Below are positions 29,586-39,601 of a stretch of DNA of 39,601 nt, in pieces. The stretch covers positions 1 through 39,601 of the forward strand of contig NZ_KB851201.1 of the NCBI RefSeq assembly GCF_000368065.1. The letters are read 5' to 3'. Made by a program: the position numbers and the translations under genes. The stretch comes from Acinetobacter seifertii. GTDB lineage: Bacteria; Pseudomonadota; Gammaproteobacteria; Pseudomonadales; Moraxellaceae. Under the pieces are notes generated by a model that did not search any database, was not told the origin of the DNA, and saw nothing but the letters and a program-made list of their open reading frames with translations. Position 1 is the first letter of the stretch, and the number at the start of each line of letters is the position of its first letter.

Positions 29586-29957
29586 TTATAACCAGTGTTT
29601 GGCCATTTTTGCATAGACCCACAGCGGGATAAGCGTGCTCACCACTAGTACAAAGAGAAATAAAGGAATTTCTTTGCCCATATGCACCAGCATAATTAAT
29701 GATCCTGCACAAATGGGTAAAAAAGCAAAACCACTTTCTTTCATGATTTTATTATTGGTGTCGACTAGTCTTAATGGGATTTTCTTAAATTTACGCCAAA
29801 TGAGTAAAATGATGAGCAAACTAATTAAACCCACCAGATTTCCTAATTCTGGATGACCAAAAGCACGCATAACGACGACTGAGCCTTCACGAAAACCGAT
29901 AATAAGTAGAAAAGTTCCTACCCATGCTGCCCAATCTATACTTTTGATCTTATCCAT
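29586..29957 (-). CDS. LrgA/CidA-like small membrane protein
   Basis: 123 residues from the ATG at 29957, behind a gagat ribosome binding site; an upstream start at 29987 is possible. Four hydrophobic segments are seen, in keeping with the LrgA/CidA holin-like family, though the sequence is divergent. It is identified mainly by size, topology and its place 10 bases before the lrgB-type gene. Expected in the inner membrane, forming oligomers with its partner. Confidence 0.7.
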   Translation of the reverse strand: MDKIKSIDWAAWVGTFLLIIGFREGSVVVMRAFGHPELGNLVGLISLLIILLIWRKFKKIPLRLVDTNNKIMKESGFAFLPICAGSLIMLVHMGKEIPLFLFVLVVSTLIPLWVYAKMAKHWL

Positions 29958-29999
29958 ATTTTTTATCTCTAAAAGTGTACTTATCAAGTTTTAACTGAT

Positions 30000-31334
30000 C
30001 TAGTTCTTGATTTCAAACTCTTCAAGTGGTCGTTTAAACTGATTCGCTCGTTCACCCAATATCTCATCTATAGGTAATTTGGCTTGGCGAATTAATTGCT
30101 CGAGCTTATGAGGGGCTATTCGTATATCAATATGTAATAGCCCTTCATCATCATAATGTTCAGATTCGATAACGTTTAAAGCATAAAGTTGGGTACGCAA
30201 TTTGCCATAAGCAGGTTTAAGTATTAATGAGAATTGTTGAAGTTGTCCCATTAAGCATTCTTGAACAGCTTGACGTAGTAAATCTAGACCTAAACCTGAA
30301 TGTGCAGATACATAAACGCGATCAGGAACATGCGGCTCTGAATAAACAATTTTAGCCTCTTCACCACTTAAATCGATCTTGTTGTAAACACGAAGGACAG
30401 GGGCATCTGCGCCAATTTCTTTTAACACACCTTCAACAGCTTCAATCTGATCTAGCATTTCATGGCTACTGCTATCAATTACATGTAAGAGTAATGTTGC
30501 TTCAAGCGTTTCTTCTAAAGTTGCCTTGAAAGACTCAACTAAATCATGTTGTAGGTTTCGCACAAAACCGACAGTATCTGCGAGCACAACAGTACCAATA
30601 CCATCCCATTCTAAACGACGTAAGGTTGGATCAAGTGTTGCAAACAGTTGGTCGGCTGCATATACATCACTTTTCGCTAAAATATTAAATAAAGTAGATT
30701 TTCCTGCATTGGTATAACCCACTAAAGATACGGTTGGAATTGAAGCTTTTTGTCTGGCTGCTCGTCCTTGTATACGAGTTTGATGGACTTTCTCTAACTT
30801 GTCTTTTAACTGAGTAATACGTACACGAATGAGGCGACGGTCTGTTTCGAGTTGTGTTTCACCAGGACCACGTAAGCCAATACCACCTTTTTGTTGTTCA
30901 AAGTCAGCAGACCAACCACGAATTAGACGAGTTGATAAATGTTTAAGCTGAGCAAGTTCGACTTGTAATTTACCTTCATGGGTGCGGGCACGTAGGGCAA
31001 AAATATCCAAAATTAAACCAGTACGGTCAATGACCCGACATTTTAATATTCTTTCTAAATTTCGTTCTTGAGCGGGTGATAATGCATGATCAAAAATAAC
31101 CAGCCCGGCTTCTAATTCTTGAACTTTCTCTGCTATTTCATCGACTTTACCTGAACCAATAAAAAATTTAGGATTTGGCTTATTACGTTGTACTTTAACG
31201 TGCTCAAGAATATCCGCACCAGCAGACTGTGCAAGTAAAGCAAACTCTTCGGCATCCAGATCATCTAATAATTGAACAGACACACTCACTAATATTGTGC
31301 GTTCACCGCCTTGATGCCGATCAACTAATTCCAC
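30000..31334 (-). CDS. hflX: Ribosome-associated GTPase HflX
   Basis: 444 residues. The N-terminal HflX domain has F-F-I-G-S-G-K-V-D-E and V-I-F-D-H-A-L-S-P-A-Q-E-R-N-L-E (79-94), with G-G-I-G-L-R-G-P-G-E-T-Q-L-E in the linker. The G domain carries G-Y-T-N-A-G-K-S-T (206-214), D-T-V-G-F (253-257) and N-K-I-D. HflX splits stalled ribosomes, notably after heat or antibiotic stress. In E. coli it follows hfq; here it stands alone. Confidence 0.96.
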   Translation of the reverse strand: MELVDRHQGGERTILVSVSVQLLDDLDAEEFALLAQSAGADILEHVKVQRNKPNPKFFIGSGKVDEIAEKVQELEAGLVIFDHALSPAQERNLERILKCRVIDRTGLILDIFALRARTHEGKLQVELAQLKHLSTRLIRGWSADFEQQKGGIGLRGPGETQLETDRRLIRVRITQLKDKLEKVHQTRIQGRAARQKASIPTVSLVGYTNAGKSTLFNILAKSDVYAADQLFATLDPTLRRLEWDGIGTVVLADTVGFVRNLQHDLVESFKATLEETLEATLLLHVIDSSSHEMLDQIEAVEGVLKEIGADAPVLRVYNKIDLSGEEAKIVYSEPHVPDRVYVSAHSGLGLDLLRQAVQECLMGQLQQFSLILKPAYGKLRTQLYALNVIESEHYDDEGLLHIDIRIAPHKLEQLIRQAKLPIDEILGERANQFKRPLEEFEIKN

Positions 31335-31537
31335 GTGGCTATAAATCCTGAAAAGGGTAAAACTTTATTCTAGAGGAAACTTGAGTAAAAGGGGAAAGGG
31401 TTTACTCTTATCCTTTAGATTATCTACATGCATTTTATTTTTTATTTGCTTCTATCGCATAGCGATGCAAGTTAATTGCGAAACGTATAGAATGGCTCGA
31501 GATAGGTATAACAATGATTGATCGTTAGTGAAATTTT

Positions 31538-32347
31538 ATGGCTCAAACGCAAAGTATATTAAATTCAACGTTAAAGAAATTTTCTAAAATAGGCTTGTAC
31601 GGAAAGAAAGTTACTTCAGCAACTGCGGCGATCAGTGAAGGTTTTTATTTAGTTTATCGTCATGGACTCTATAAGGATCCAAATAATCCTGTTAATACAC
31701 GATACGTCCAATATTTTTGTCGCCGTTTATGCAAAGTCTTTAACCTCGATGTTCAAGTGCATGGAACGATTCCTAGAGAGCCAGCTTTATGGGTAAGCAA
31801 TCATATTTCTTGGCTTGATATTGCTGTTTTAGGTTCTGGTGCGCGCGTATTCTTTTTGGCTAAAGCTGAAATAGAAAATTGGCCTATTTTTGGTAACTTA
31901 GCAAAGGGTGGCGGTACTTTATTTATTAAGCGTGGTTCTGGTGACTCTATTAGAATTCGAGAGCAAATTGCTGAATTCTTAAAACAAAATATTCCAGTAT
32001 TATTTTTTCCTGAAGCGACTACTACAGATGGACATTCTGTTAAAAAAATACATGGTCGTTTACTCGGGGCTGCTATTGAAGCCAAGCGTCCAGTACAGGT
32101 GTGCTTAATTTGCTATGTAAACCGTCATGGTGAATTAGATAATGTTGCACCATTTATTGGTGAGATGTCATTTGTTGAACATATTCAGCATGTGCTAGAA
32201 ATGCCGAAAGTAACAGCTCATCTACTGACCTTGCCTCCTATCTCGGTCGAAGGGCACGATGTAAAAAGTCTGACTCAAGAAGTCCAACAAAAAATGGTAG
32301 AAGGTTTGGCTCAATTACATCAAAAAGTACTTAAGCCAAAAAGTTAA
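31538..32347 (+). CDS. 1-acyl-sn-glycerol-3-phosphate acyltransferase family (PlsC-like)
   Basis: 269 residues. The acyltransferase motif is N-H-I-S-W-L-D-I (88-95; H89 and D94 as the H-x4-D pair), with F-P-E-A-T-T-T-D-G (157-165) as the glycerol-phosphate binding block. It adds a second acyl chain to lysophosphatidate or a related lysolipid, at the inner membrane. Similarity to lyso-ornithine-lipid type enzymes cannot be excluded. Its stop abuts the stop of the convergent phospholipase-D-family gene with no visible terminator. Confidence 0.88.
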   Translation: MAQTQSILNSTLKKFSKIGLYGKKVTSATAAISEGFYLVYRHGLYKDPNNPVNTRYVQYFCRRLCKVFNLDVQVHGTIPREPALWVSNHISWLDIAVLGSGARVFFLAKAEIENWPIFGNLAKGGGTLFIKRGSGDSIRIREQIAEFLKQNIPVLFFPEATTTDGHSVKKIHGRLLGAAIEAKRPVQVCLICYVNRHGELDNVAPFIGEMSFVEHIQHVLEMPKVTAHLLTLPPISVEGHDVKSLTQEVQQKMVEGLAQLHQKVLKPKS

Positions 32348-33973
32348 TTACATAAACCCTTCGAGAGGTAGCCATGAAAGAAACTTCATGCCTGCCTTTT
32401 GCCACCATTTCATTTCTGGTTCTTTTTTATAAATAACAGGCCCTTTGGAGGTTTCTTGTTGCCAATAAATATTGTTATTCGGGTCGAGCTTTAATTTATA
32501 AGCATATTTATTTAAGTTTTCATCCATCGTATGGTGAATTGTTTTTGCTAGCGATGGGCTATCTAAAATTACACCAATTTCAGTATTTAAATAAGCAGAA
32601 CGTGGATCAAAATTGAATGATCCAATAAAAACCTGTTCATCTAAAGCCATGAGTTTGGTATGTAAGCTTGAGCGACTTAAGCCTTTCATGTTCACTTTAG
32701 CCTTAGTTGCCAACTCTTCCGTATTTTTATTTAAATTACGTTTATCTGGGGCTGGTAAAAACTCATAAAGTTGTACGCCATTTTTCAAAAGTTCTTTTCG
32801 ATATCTACCATAAAAAGCATGGACTACAGCAACGTCATTTGCCTTAAATGAGTTTGTCAAAACTCGAACTTCTACACCTTCTTTCGCAAGCGTACTCAAA
32901 ATTTTAGCGCCTTGCTTTTCAGGAATAAAATAAGCAGAAATCAAATCAACATTACTTTCGGGCTTTTCTAAATGGTTAATCAATTGGAAATTTAAATGCT
33001 CTTCTTTTTTTGCTTTTGACTTAATTTTATCAGGGGAGTCTTTTACGACCTCTGCCTTAACCCAGTCAAATTGAATGTTATGGTCTAGCCATTTATCAAA
33101 AGCATGTGACTTAGAAGTTAAGTTAAGGAAGTTTTGAACAGTTGCCTGTTGATAATGAGCATCGAGTTGTTCTTTTAAACTTTCATAGCGTAAACGGTGT
33201 TGTTGAGCACTAACAATGCTCTGGACCGAATAGGCATATTCATGATTCCAGTAATCATCAAAAGAATTTACGATGTCATCAACAGCAGCACCGACTAACA
33301 TGACATCAACATCAGAAAATTGGTAATTATCACTGACGTTATAATACTGATTTGTCATATTACGCCCACCGATGAGCGCTACCTGATTATCAGCAATAAA
33401 GCTCTTATTATGCATACGACGATTGATACGCTTTAAGTCTAAAATCATATCCATCGCGCGGTATTCGCGAAAACGGTAAGGGTTAAATAATTTAACTTCA
33501 ATATTTTTATGCTGAGAAAGGGCCAGTAAAACCCCTTCCATTTTTTTAGCGTTATTATCATCAATCAATAAACGTACTTTAACGCCACGATCTGCAGCAC
33601 GAATAATCGCATGTAAAGCTAAAGCGCCGACCTTGTCATTATCCCAAATATAATATTGTAAATCTAAAGTCTTTTCGGCTTTATCAATCAACCTTAAACG
33701 AGCCGCAAGTGCTTCTAACGGATCATTTAACAGATGATAACCCGTTAAATTTGGATTTTGTTCCCGCAAAGGTGTAATAATTTTTGCAAGTGAAGTTTGA
33801 GATGTATCGATATCTCGTGCATATTCAATCGGTTCTGCACGATGTTTGGGTAAAGTGCTACAACCTGTCAAAGTCACAGCAAAACTTGAACAGACAACTA
33901 AAGAAGCTTTGATCAAAAAGCCTTTAGCCTGTTGATGAGTTTGAAGCTGTTTGGAATGAAAGGATTGTGCCAT
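32348..33973 (-). CDS. Phospholipase D-family lipoprotein (cardiolipin-synthase-like)
   Basis: 541 residues from the ATG at 33973. A lipoprotein signal is seen, L-T-G-C with the lipidated cysteine near residue 38, after a polar N-terminal extension. Two H-x-K-x4-D motifs define the superfamily: H-N-K-S-F-I-A-D near 188-195 and H-T-K-L-M-A-L-D near 438-445, each followed by a G-G/G-S-F-N block. Members of this type include cardiolipin synthases ClsC and virulence-linked phospholipases D of Acinetobacter. Location next to a PlsC-like gene suggests phospholipid remodelling. Confidence 0.88.
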   Translation of the reverse strand: MAQSFHSKQLQTHQQAKGFLIKASLVVCSSFAVTLTGCSTLPKHRAEPIEYARDIDTSQTSLAKIITPLREQNPNLTGYHLLNDPLEALAARLRLIDKAEKTLDLQYYIWDNDKVGALALHAIIRAADRGVKVRLLIDDNNAKKMEGVLLALSQHKNIEVKLFNPYRFREYRAMDMILDLKRINRRMHNKSFIADNQVALIGGRNMTNQYYNVSDNYQFSDVDVMLVGAAVDDIVNSFDDYWNHEYAYSVQSIVSAQQHRLRYESLKEQLDAHYQQATVQNFLNLTSKSHAFDKWLDHNIQFDWVKAEVVKDSPDKIKSKAKKEEHLNFQLINHLEKPESNVDLISAYFIPEKQGAKILSTLAKEGVEVRVLTNSFKANDVAVVHAFYGRYRKELLKNGVQLYEFLPAPDKRNLNKNTEELATKAKVNMKGLSRSSLHTKLMALDEQVFIGSFNFDPRSAYLNTEIGVILDSPSLAKTIHHTMDENLNKYAYKLKLDPNNNIYWQQETSKGPVIYKKEPEMKWWQKAGMKFLSWLPLEGFM

Positions 33974-34079
33974 AATCAATACATACGATAAGGTGAGCTA
34001 GAGTATAATTCGTGCATATTGAAAGATAAATATTGAATTTGATTACTAGCAATCAATATAAGATAAGTCGAGAATCGTA

Positions 34080-35090
34080 ATGTGGAATCCAAATTCAATC
34101 ATCTTTTGTTTTTACTTTATTTTTTCAATACTTGCCTTGTGGGGCATTGTCGAAGCTTGGATTCATCAATCACGTACAGAAACAATTCATCCATTTAAAG
34201 CTTTTGTCCACTTACTTACTTTTTATCTATCTTATCTTCTTATTCCACTTTGGTTCTTTAACTTATATGCAGGTTGGATAGGATATTACTCAATTCATCA
34301 AACCATTTTTATCTTTTTATTAAGCGGTATCCTCATTTATGCACGTTTTATAGAACCGCATATGGTACGTGTTGATGTTCATCAATATCGTTTGAATCCG
34401 GATCGCCGTTTTAATAAGCCTGTAAAAGTTGCTTTAATTGCTGATTTACATATAGGTTTATTTTCTGGTCACGAACGTCAACTCAAAATCATTGTGAAAA
34501 AACTCAATGAACAACAGCCTGACTTGGTGGTTGTGTCAGGCGACTGGACCTATGAACCAGAAGACAAACTAGTACAAGAACTGGCTGTACTCAAAGATAT
34601 TCAAGCCCCAGTCTATTCAGTTCCTGGAAATCATGATGAACAATATCCAGGACCACCTATCCAACAATTATTAAAAGATGCACTTCACTACAATGAAGTT
34701 ATGGATATTGAAGGTAAAATTGTTGAGTTTGACGAATTTCGTTTAATTGGTATTGGTGATCTATGGGCGGGAAAAACCGATATGCGTTCAATGCCAAACT
34801 TACCACAAGATAAACCGTGGCTAATCCTCTCTCATAATCCAGATACAGTAGATATGGTTCCCAAATTACCTAATCGACCTTTGATGTTATCAGGACATAC
34901 TCATGGGGGACAGGTTGAGCTTCCGTGGGTAACTAACTACATTATGAAAAAAGTATCAATTTTAGGTCACAAACGTGGTTTTTATTCACACGAGCATGCG
35001 GATGTATTTGTTACTGTTGGAACAGGTATGGTTGGCATACCTTTAAGATTTCGTGTACCACCGACTATTGATATTATTGAACTTGTATAA
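34080..35090 (+). CDS. Membrane-anchored metallophosphoesterase
   Basis: 336 residues. Three hydrophobic segments occupy about 1-95. The catalytic domain follows with D-L-H-I-G (122-126), G-D-W (154-156), G-N-H-D (183-186), S-H-N-P-D and G-H-T-H-G-G-Q, the calcineurin-like set that binds two metal ions. This YkuE/YaeI-type arrangement is associated with lipid or nucleotide phosphoester cleavage at the membrane; the substrate is unknown. It is divergent from the PLD gene, about 100 bases away. Confidence 0.9.
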   Translation: MWNPNSIIFCFYFIFSILALWGIVEAWIHQSRTETIHPFKAFVHLLTFYLSYLLIPLWFFNLYAGWIGYYSIHQTIFIFLLSGILIYARFIEPHMVRVDVHQYRLNPDRRFNKPVKVALIADLHIGLFSGHERQLKIIVKKLNEQQPDLVVVSGDWTYEPEDKLVQELAVLKDIQAPVYSVPGNHDEQYPGPPIQQLLKDALHYNEVMDIEGKIVEFDEFRLIGIGDLWAGKTDMRSMPNLPQDKPWLILSHNPDTVDMVPKLPNRPLMLSGHTHGGQVELPWVTNYIMKKVSILGHKRGFYSHEHADVFVTVGTGMVGIPLRFRVPPTIDIIELV

Positions 35091-35093
35091 AAC

Positions 35094-35125
35094 AAAAAAG
35101 CCAATCACGAAGATTGGCTTTTTTT
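35094..35125. terminator. Bidirectional terminator
   Basis: aagccaatc (35098-35106) pairs with gattggctt (35112-35120), flanked by A and T runs. It ends the phosphoesterase gene and the convergent yfiRNB operon. Confidence 0.9.
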
Positions 35126-35136
35126 AAATAAGAAAA

Positions 35137-35616
35137 TTAAGGAATAATGACGATTGCAACACGACGATTGATTGCCCGATTTTCATTGGTTGTGTTTGGT
35201 ACATATGGTTGAGTTGAACCACGTCCAATAACATAAATATTTTCCTTTTTAAAACCACGAGTCAAGAAAAGGTTAGCAACACTTTGTGCGCGCTCTTCAG
35301 ATAACTTCTGGTTGTATTCAGGATTACCTACATCGTCAGTATGACCAACAATTTTTAACTTATTCAAATCATATTTATTTAATTGATTTGCTAAGCGTAC
35401 AAGTTCTGCTTCATGGCTTTGTTTCAACGTTGCATCATTAAAATCAAATAATAAACGTTCTGGTAAACCTAGAGTCCAGCCTTCATTAGTTAGAACAAAA
35501 CCCTCTTTTTTTAGCATTTTTACTTGACGATATTTCAAAGGGCCAAAACTCAAGCAGCCTGCAAGAGCAATGCACAGCAATGCAATAAAGGAGAGTTTTA
35601 AAGATCTTGTATTCAT
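35137..35616 (-). CDS. yfiB: OmpA-family outer-membrane lipoprotein YfiB
   Basis: 159 residues. Signal peptide ends in the lipobox L-A-G-C (lipidated C21). The OmpA-C domain (about 50-159) has V-G-H-T-D-D-V-G-N-P-E-Y-N near 90-102 and E-E-R-A-Q-S-V, including the Asp and Arg that bind diaminopimelate in peptidoglycan. In the Pseudomonas system YfiB holds YfiR at the outer membrane and so frees YfiN. Last gene of yfiR-yfiN-yfiB, 14 bases after yfiN. Confidence 0.88.
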   Translation of the reverse strand: MNTRSLKLSFIALLCIALAGCLSFGPLKYRQVKMLKKEGFVLTNEGWTLGLPERLLFDFNDATLKQSHEAELVRLANQLNKYDLNKLKIVGHTDDVGNPEYNQKLSEERAQSVANLFLTRGFKKENIYVIGRGSTQPYVPNTTNENRAINRRVAIVIIP

Positions 35617-35630
35617 AGATTAGCCTAAAT

Positions 35631-36854
35631 TTAATTCTCTGGTTTATAAATAAACCAATGTTGCTCAGAAGTCTTAGCCTTATACATCGCCTGATCGGCT
35701 TGCATAATAAAATCTTCTGGACTAGACGCAAATTGGGATAAAGCAATCCCCACACTAAAACTGAAATAAATCGTTTGATCATTTAGATGCAAAGGTTCTT
35801 TACAGCTTTCGAGTAAATTTTCAGCAATAGATATTAAATGATCAGCATGACTAATGGAATGCAAAATGACCGCAAATTCGTCGCCGCCTAGACGAGCAAT
35901 AAAATCTTGATGCCGTAAACGAGTCTGTAATCTTTTGGCCATCTCTTTTAAGACTTCATCGCCAGCTAAATGTCCGAACTGGTCATTAATTGCCTTAAAG
36001 TTATTATTATCTATAAATAATAGAGCAGACTTGTTGTCAAAATCCTTATCTTCAAACATATCTAACAATATTTGATAAAAATAATGTCTGTTTGGTAGTA
36101 ATGTAAGTTGGTCGTGATGAGCTTGAAAAGATAGTTTTCGATTTTCCTTTTGTAACTGATTATCCCAAATTTGAATTTCTTCAAGCAACTGATTAAAAAC
36201 AGTATTTAAATCTTGAAACTCTTTAATACGGTTATATGGAAAGCGAAGATTATAAGCTTTCTGTTCACTTACGATTTGAGCAATATTGGTAAGAGGATAA
36301 ATTGCCTGCATAATTTGACGATAAGTTAAATTCACTGACCACCATAGTGCACAAACAATAAATAACATCGCGATCGCTAGACCGACCATAATCATCTTTA
36401 AAAATTGCAATATTTTTTCAGAGCTACCAAAAAGCGTTAGCTCGCCAACATTCTGTTGGTGATGATAAATCGTTAAATGTACAGGCTCATTTAAGAACCA
36501 ATGATTAAACCATCCTTCCAAAACAGAAGTTTGACTAGACAACTTAAAACTTTGTGCAATTAAATGATGTTCAGAATCATAAATATGAATAGCTCGAATA
36601 GAATGATCATTCGTATATTCATTTAAGATCTGTTCTATTGTGATCTTGTCATTAAACACTACAGCAGGTTGAATACGCTCAAGAAGCGTATGACTAAGTA
36701 ATTGCAAATTCTGCTTTGCATAAGTTTCCATAGTAAAAACGGAAATAGATACAAAGGTGAAAGAACAAATAAAAAAAGTAATCGCAAAAATCGTAAATTG
36801 AGACTTTCTAAAAAGAGCATGTAGAGAAGTGGACTGATACAACTTAGATATCAT
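35631..36854 (-). CDS. yfiN: Diguanylate cyclase YfiN/DgcN (GGDEF)
   Basis: 407 residues. Transmembrane segments at about 20-42 and 152-173 bracket a periplasmic sensor domain. A HAMP-like linker leads to a GGDEF domain with G-G-D-E-F intact at 323-327 and the inhibitory RxxD site R-H-Q-D at 314-317, exactly five residues before. It should make cyclic di-GMP from GTP and feed back on itself. YfiR represses it from the periplasm. Order and 5-base spacing from yfiR support the assignment. Confidence 0.92.
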   Translation of the reverse strand: MISKLYQSTSLHALFRKSQFTIFAITFFICSFTFVSISVFTMETYAKQNLQLLSHTLLERIQPAVVFNDKITIEQILNEYTNDHSIRAIHIYDSEHHLIAQSFKLSSQTSVLEGWFNHWFLNEPVHLTIYHHQQNVGELTLFGSSEKILQFLKMIMVGLAIAMLFIVCALWWSVNLTYRQIMQAIYPLTNIAQIVSEQKAYNLRFPYNRIKEFQDLNTVFNQLLEEIQIWDNQLQKENRKLSFQAHHDQLTLLPNRHYFYQILLDMFEDKDFDNKSALLFIDNNNFKAINDQFGHLAGDEVLKEMAKRLQTRLRHQDFIARLGGDEFAVILHSISHADHLISIAENLLESCKEPLHLNDQTIYFSFSVGIALSQFASSPEDFIMQADQAMYKAKTSEQHWFIYKPEN

Positions 36855-36859
36855 GGCCC

Positions 36860-37363
36860 TTACTCCGCATTCTTAGCCAAGAGTAATACCCTTGGATCAA
36901 TATGGACCTTGGAATGGCTTAATGCATCTAAGTTAACTTTAAAAGTGGTGTAATTATTTTGATCATATAAACAAAAGATACTACCAACTTCACATTCTGG
37001 ATTATTAATACTTAAAGAAAGCAAAGAACGATATGGATAATTCTGAATTAAATTTTGTTGTTGTTGAGGAGAAGTTGTAGAAAAGTAAACAGCTTGGCAA
37101 TGTGACTTGGGGAAATCTTTAACATTAACTGTTTGTACACGATAATTATAAGATAATTGTTGAATATAAGACTGAAAAGTAGAAGTAATTGAAGCATTAT
37201 CAATTACACAAAGAGTAGGGGTGCTTACATTCTCCCATTTGCTATAACTTAAAATAGATAAAGTCAGCACATAGAAGTTATGTTTTGAATTGGCATACGC
37301 AGGCCCACTCGTAGCAAGCACTACAAGTATGCAGAATAATACTTTCTTAGCGGAATGCCACAT
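36860..37363 (-). CDS. yfiR: Periplasmic repressor YfiR (DUF4154)
   Basis: 167 residues with a signal peptide of about 25. Four cysteines remain in the mature protein: C52, C89, C124 and C131. They match in spacing the two disulfides of Pseudomonas YfiR, the second pair being 7 apart in both. YfiR binds the YfiN periplasmic domain and keeps it off; redox or envelope stress relieves this. First gene of the operon and transcribed away from the second rrn operon. Sequence identity is low, so the call leans on size, cysteines and context. Confidence 0.83.
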   Translation of the reverse strand: MWHSAKKVLFCILVVLATSGPAYANSKHNFYVLTLSILSYSKWENVSTPTLCVIDNASITSTFQSYIQQLSYNYRVQTVNVKDFPKSHCQAVYFSTTSPQQQQNLIQNYPYRSLLSLSINNPECEVGSIFCLYDQNNYTTFKVNLDALSHSKVHIDPRVLLLAKNAE

Positions 37364-37667
37364 GGTGAGTTAATGCCACATCAATTGCATGAATAATCTA
37401 TTCTACATGAAGTTGATTAACTAAAAAAAGTTTAATATCTCATCTAATTTCTACTAAAAAGCCCAAAAAATGATCTGTTGAATAATAAAATATGAGAAAG
37501 GTATTGCAAAGGGAATTTAATGGTCTATAATGCACATCCATCGGCGGTGATGCAGATAGAAACTTGTTGAAAAACAGTTACTTGTGATTAAGTTAGTTGC
37601 TTTAAGTGATGAATTTGATGATAAGATGGTTTAGAAAATAAGTTTTAAAAAATATCGAAATTACCTG
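37364..37667. other. Intergenic region between yfiR and the rrn promoter
   Basis: About 300 AT-rich bases with no gene. Next to yfiR is a repeat of aatgccacat (37354-37363 and 37372-37381). The last 30 bases before 37668 are A/T-rich and probably act as an UP element for the rRNA promoter. The yfiR promoter must lie in its first half; a tagaat on the minus strand near 37405 is a candidate -10. Confidence 0.5.
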
Positions 37668-37695
37668 TTGACTTTTAAGAGATTAAGAGTAATAT
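37668..37695 (+). promoter_or_regulatory. rRNA operon promoter
   Basis: ttgact (37668-37673) and taatat (37690-37695) are 16 bases apart. A GC-rich discriminator, gccgacc, follows directly, as expected for stringently controlled rRNA promoters. The upstream A/T tract fits an UP element. Transcription would start near 37702, about 205 bases before 16S. Confidence 0.85.
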
Positions 37696-37872
37696 AGCCG
37701 ACCTAGCTTGCTGGTGACGAACCAGGAAGAAGATCATTAAGAGAATTGAAGAACAACTTGTGTGGATTTTTACTGATTGATTAATCGAAATAATTTTCAT
37801 TGATTGATTGGTTTAAATTACTCGAAGTTTATTTGAGCGAAATTTAAGTCAGTAATTGATGAGCCAGAATTG

Positions 37873-37896
37873 GTACCTTGTCTTTAAATAAGGTAC
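37873..37896 (+). promoter_or_regulatory. rrn leader hairpin enclosing a boxA-like sequence
   Basis: gtacctt (37873-37879) pairs with aaggtac (37890-37896); the loop contains tctttaaat, near the boxA core ctttaa. The hairpin ends 11 bases before 16S and may take part in antitermination or processing. The boxA reading is tentative. Confidence 0.45.
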
Positions 37897-37907
37897 AAAA
37901 TGATTTT

Positions 37908-39601
<1,694 letters not shown>

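Overview
The window looks like an Acinetobacter chromosome segment, most probably from the A. baumannii/calcoaceticus group. Grounds: the 16S-tRNA-Ile-tRNA-Ala-23S-5S operon layout, low-GC coding sequence, and moraxellacean-looking versions of rplM-rpsI-sspA-sspB, pdxA-ksgA-apaH and yfiR-yfiN-yfiB. It starts inside a 16S rRNA gene and ends just after tRNA-Ile of a second rRNA operon in the same orientation. Positions 1-1602 reappear at 38000-39601, so the window holds one 37,999-base unit between two rrn copies in direct repeat. A circularised assembly contig with overlapping ends would look the same.

Layout. (1) 1-5304: rRNA operon (16S partial, tRNA-Ile-GAU, tRNA-Ala-UGC, 23S, 5S, terminator). 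(2) 5419-8204: a small accessory patch with a DUF2007/zinc-ribbon protein, a GFA-family protein and a DUF4256 gene. The DUF4256 gene is cut cleanly by an IS256-family element with an 8-bp target duplication. (3) 8341-19165: an acyclic terpene utilisation (Atu) block. It has an acyl-CoA dehydrogenase, a GNAT acetyltransferase, the TetR-type regulator atuR, and divergently atuABCDEF (AtuA, short-chain dehydrogenase, geranyl-CoA carboxylase beta, citronellyl-CoA dehydrogenase, enoyl-CoA hydratase, biotin-containing carboxylase alpha). The atuG and atuH genes known from Pseudomonas are absent. (4) 19212-22397, minus strand: an uncharacterised MglA/MglB-like module. It has a roadblock/LC7 gene broken by an IS1-family element and a one-base frameshift, an unrecognised 321-residue protein, a small Ras-like GTPase and a second roadblock/LC7 protein. 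(5) 22733-25501, minus strand: a membrane-anchored hypothetical, sspB, sspA, rpsI and rplM. (6) 25675-28334, plus strand: pdxA-ksgA-apaH. (7) 28374-31334, minus strand: a DUF2147 secreted protein, an LrgB/LrgA-like pair and hflX. (8) 31538-35090: plsC, a phospholipase-D-family lipoprotein and a membrane metallophosphoesterase. (9) 35137-37363, minus strand: the yfiRNB cyclic-di-GMP module. (10) 37364-39601: rrn promoter and leader, 16S and tRNA-Ile of the second operon.

The atu genes would take citronellyl/geranyl-CoA through dehydrogenation, carboxylation and hydration. A palindrome between the divergent atuR and atuA promoters is the likely operator. The least explained part is the GTPase/roadblock module: its first gene is broken twice here, and its 321-residue member has no function I can assign. 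Both IS insertions can be reversed on paper to give complete reading frames, exactly for DUF4256 and after removing one extra base for the roadblock gene.
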